NCBI GenBank assembly: GCA_014379925.1
Contig: JACMKY010000222.1
Coordinates: 1 to 5,852 of the forward strand
DNA length: 5,852 bases
Source of the DNA: Cytophagales bacterium
Lineage (GTDB): Bacteria > Bacteroidota > Bacteroidia > Cytophagales > ES-bin-26
Direction: 5' to 3'
Within the stretch, counting starts at the first letter, position 1. The number at the start of each line of letters is the position of its first letter. Below the pieces are notes generated by a model. The model saw nothing but the letters and a program-made list of their open reading frames with translations, was not told the DNA's origin and searched no databases. This document shows, in pieces, positions 4,918 to 5,852 of the stretch. The position numbers and the translations under genes were made by a program.

Positions 4918-5852
4918 ATGGTTCGACGAACGTTTATTCACCACGCAAGCCTCGGTTCGGTCGGTTGGCTTGCCGCGAAAGAATTGAGGGCTTGTCGTCA
5001 AAAAACCTTCCCCGTGAATCCGAGTCCCATCGTTACAACCGTCGTCGACGGAGTCAGCATTCACGCCATTCACTGTGGCTGGGTGAAGGTCAAGAAGTCC
5101 CACCGGAACCCGAGCGCCGGCGCGCCCGTTATTCTGCTGGACCCCCGCTGGACCGAGTGGCTTCCCATCTGGGTCTGGGTGATCGAACATCCGGAAGGCA
5201 TCACCGTGGTGGATACCGGCGAAAACCAGCGCGTGACGGACGACGATTACTTTGACTGCGGTGGAGCAAACGGGTGGGTGAGCAAGCAGATTCTTCAGTT
5301 CAATATTCAGGAACCGTTCGAGATCAAAAATCGGCTAAGGACGATCAACATCAACCCCGACGACGTGCGTTGGGTCGTCCTGACGCACCTGCACATTGAC
5401 CATACCGACGGGCTGAAGCATTTCCCCAAAGCCGAGATTCTGGTGTCAAAGACGGAGTTCAATCAGCCGTACGGTTCGGTTCCCTGTACGTTCCCGTCCT
5501 GGTTTAATCCCAGGAAGATTGAACCCACCCACCCCAATGAATACTTTGGCAAAGCCTATCCATTGACGACCGACGGCCGGGTAATCATCGTGCCGACCCA
5601 CGGGCATTCGTACGGCCACCAGTCCGTTATTTTCCGCGGTGCTGCGGTCGATCTTTTCTTGGCCGGCGACACGACGTTCAATGAGCACCAACTGCAACAA
5701 CGCCAGGTGGCAGGGATATGCATCGACAAGTCATCGGCCAGAAAAACGATCGATGCCATTCGCGCTTACTGCGGGAAAAGACCAACCGTTTATCTGCCAA
5801 CGCACGACAGTCAGTCGGCCGATCGGCTCAAGCGTCAACGGCCAACTCAGCC
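4918..5852 (+). CDS. MBL-fold metallo-hydrolase, N-acyl homoserine lactonase-like (C-terminus cut by the right edge)
   Basis: Metallo-beta-lactamase-fold hydrolase, open for 311 residues to the window end with no stop; only a short tail is probably missing. The full dinuclear metal set is visible: H157-L-H159-I-D161-H162, H230 in THGHSYGHQ, D251 in LAGDTTF, and H296 in LPTHD. The order and spacing match N-acyl homoserine lactonases of the AiiA type, including the early WVIEHPEGITVVDTGE block, but other lactonases and hydrolases share them, so the substrate is not proven. The N-terminus MVRRTFIHHASLGSVGWLAA has an RR-T-F twin-arginine-like motif, and C26 in LRAC could be a poor lipobox, suggesting export in folded, metal-loaded form. 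The ATG at 4918 is the only good start, lies 20 bp after the SRPBCC stop and has no Shine-Dalgarno. A partner role with the exported SRPBCC protein is inferred. Confidence 0.9.
   Translation, partial: MVRRTFIHHASLGSVGWLAAKELRACRQKTFPVNPSPIVTTVVDGVSIHAIHCGWVKVKKSHRNPSAGAPVILLDPRWTEWLPIWVWVIEHPEGITVVDTGENQRVTDDDYFDCGGANGWVSKQILQFNIQEPFEIKNRLRTININPDDVRWVVLTHLHIDHTDGLKHFPKAEILVSKTEFNQPYGSVPCTFPSWFNPRKIEPTHPNEYFGKAYPLTTDGRVIIVPTHGHSYGHQSVIFRGAAVDLFLAGDTTFNEHQLQQRQVAGICIDKSSARKTIDAIRAYCGKRPTVYLPTHDSQSADRLKRQRPTQ

Noticed and set aside
4837..5190. A 117-codon minus-strand frame
   Set aside because: Antisense shadow of the SRPBCC and MBL genes, both of which have clear domain motifs.
5446..5759. 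Minus-strand frames of 67 and 84 codons
   Set aside because: Antisense to the MBL hydrolase, which contains its metal-binding motifs across this span.

Overview
The window most likely comes from a member of the Bacteroidota, probably order Cytophagales near Spirosoma/Larkinella. This is inferred from the style of the UvrA N-terminus, a TAnnTTTG-type promoter element, mostly absent Shine-Dalgarno sequences, and a Crp-like regulator of the type common in that phylum. No 16S rRNA or other decisive marker is present. The DNA is moderately GC-rich, with one clearly AT-rich intergenic stretch. I recognise six protein-coding genes. Two are cut by the window edges: uvrA on the left and a metallo-beta-lactamase-fold hydrolase on the right.

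Left third (1-2584, minus strand): the first 684 residues of uvrA, the DNA-damage-recognition ATPase of nucleotide excision repair, preceded by a small SpoIIAA/STAS-like protein gene. The two genes point the same way, 74 bp apart. uvrA also has its own candidate promoter just in front of its ATG.

Middle (2585-3129): a 545-bp gene-free stretch. Its first part is AT-rich. Its last 110 bp is GC-rich and packed with a perfect 14-bp tandem duplication and three palindromes, which resembles an intergenic repeat element.

Right half (3130-5852): a minus-strand pyridoxamine-5'-phosphate-oxidase-like flavoprotein gene lies divergent from a plus-strand run of three genes. These are a Crp/Fnr-type regulator, a secreted SRPBCC (START-like) protein, and an MBL-fold hydrolase resembling N-acyl homoserine lactonases that carries a twin-arginine N-terminus. 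The last two are only 20 bp apart and both appear to be exported, so they may act together outside the cytoplasm on a hydrophobic or lactone-type compound. The regulator just upstream may control them. That functional link is inference.

I see no tRNA, rRNA, CRISPR array, transposase or phage gene. Most of the window is ordinary chromosomal content. The points most worth a second look are the palindromic intergenic element, the exported SRPBCC-MBL pair, and two peculiarities of UvrA: a long low-complexity linker and a missing cysteine pair.
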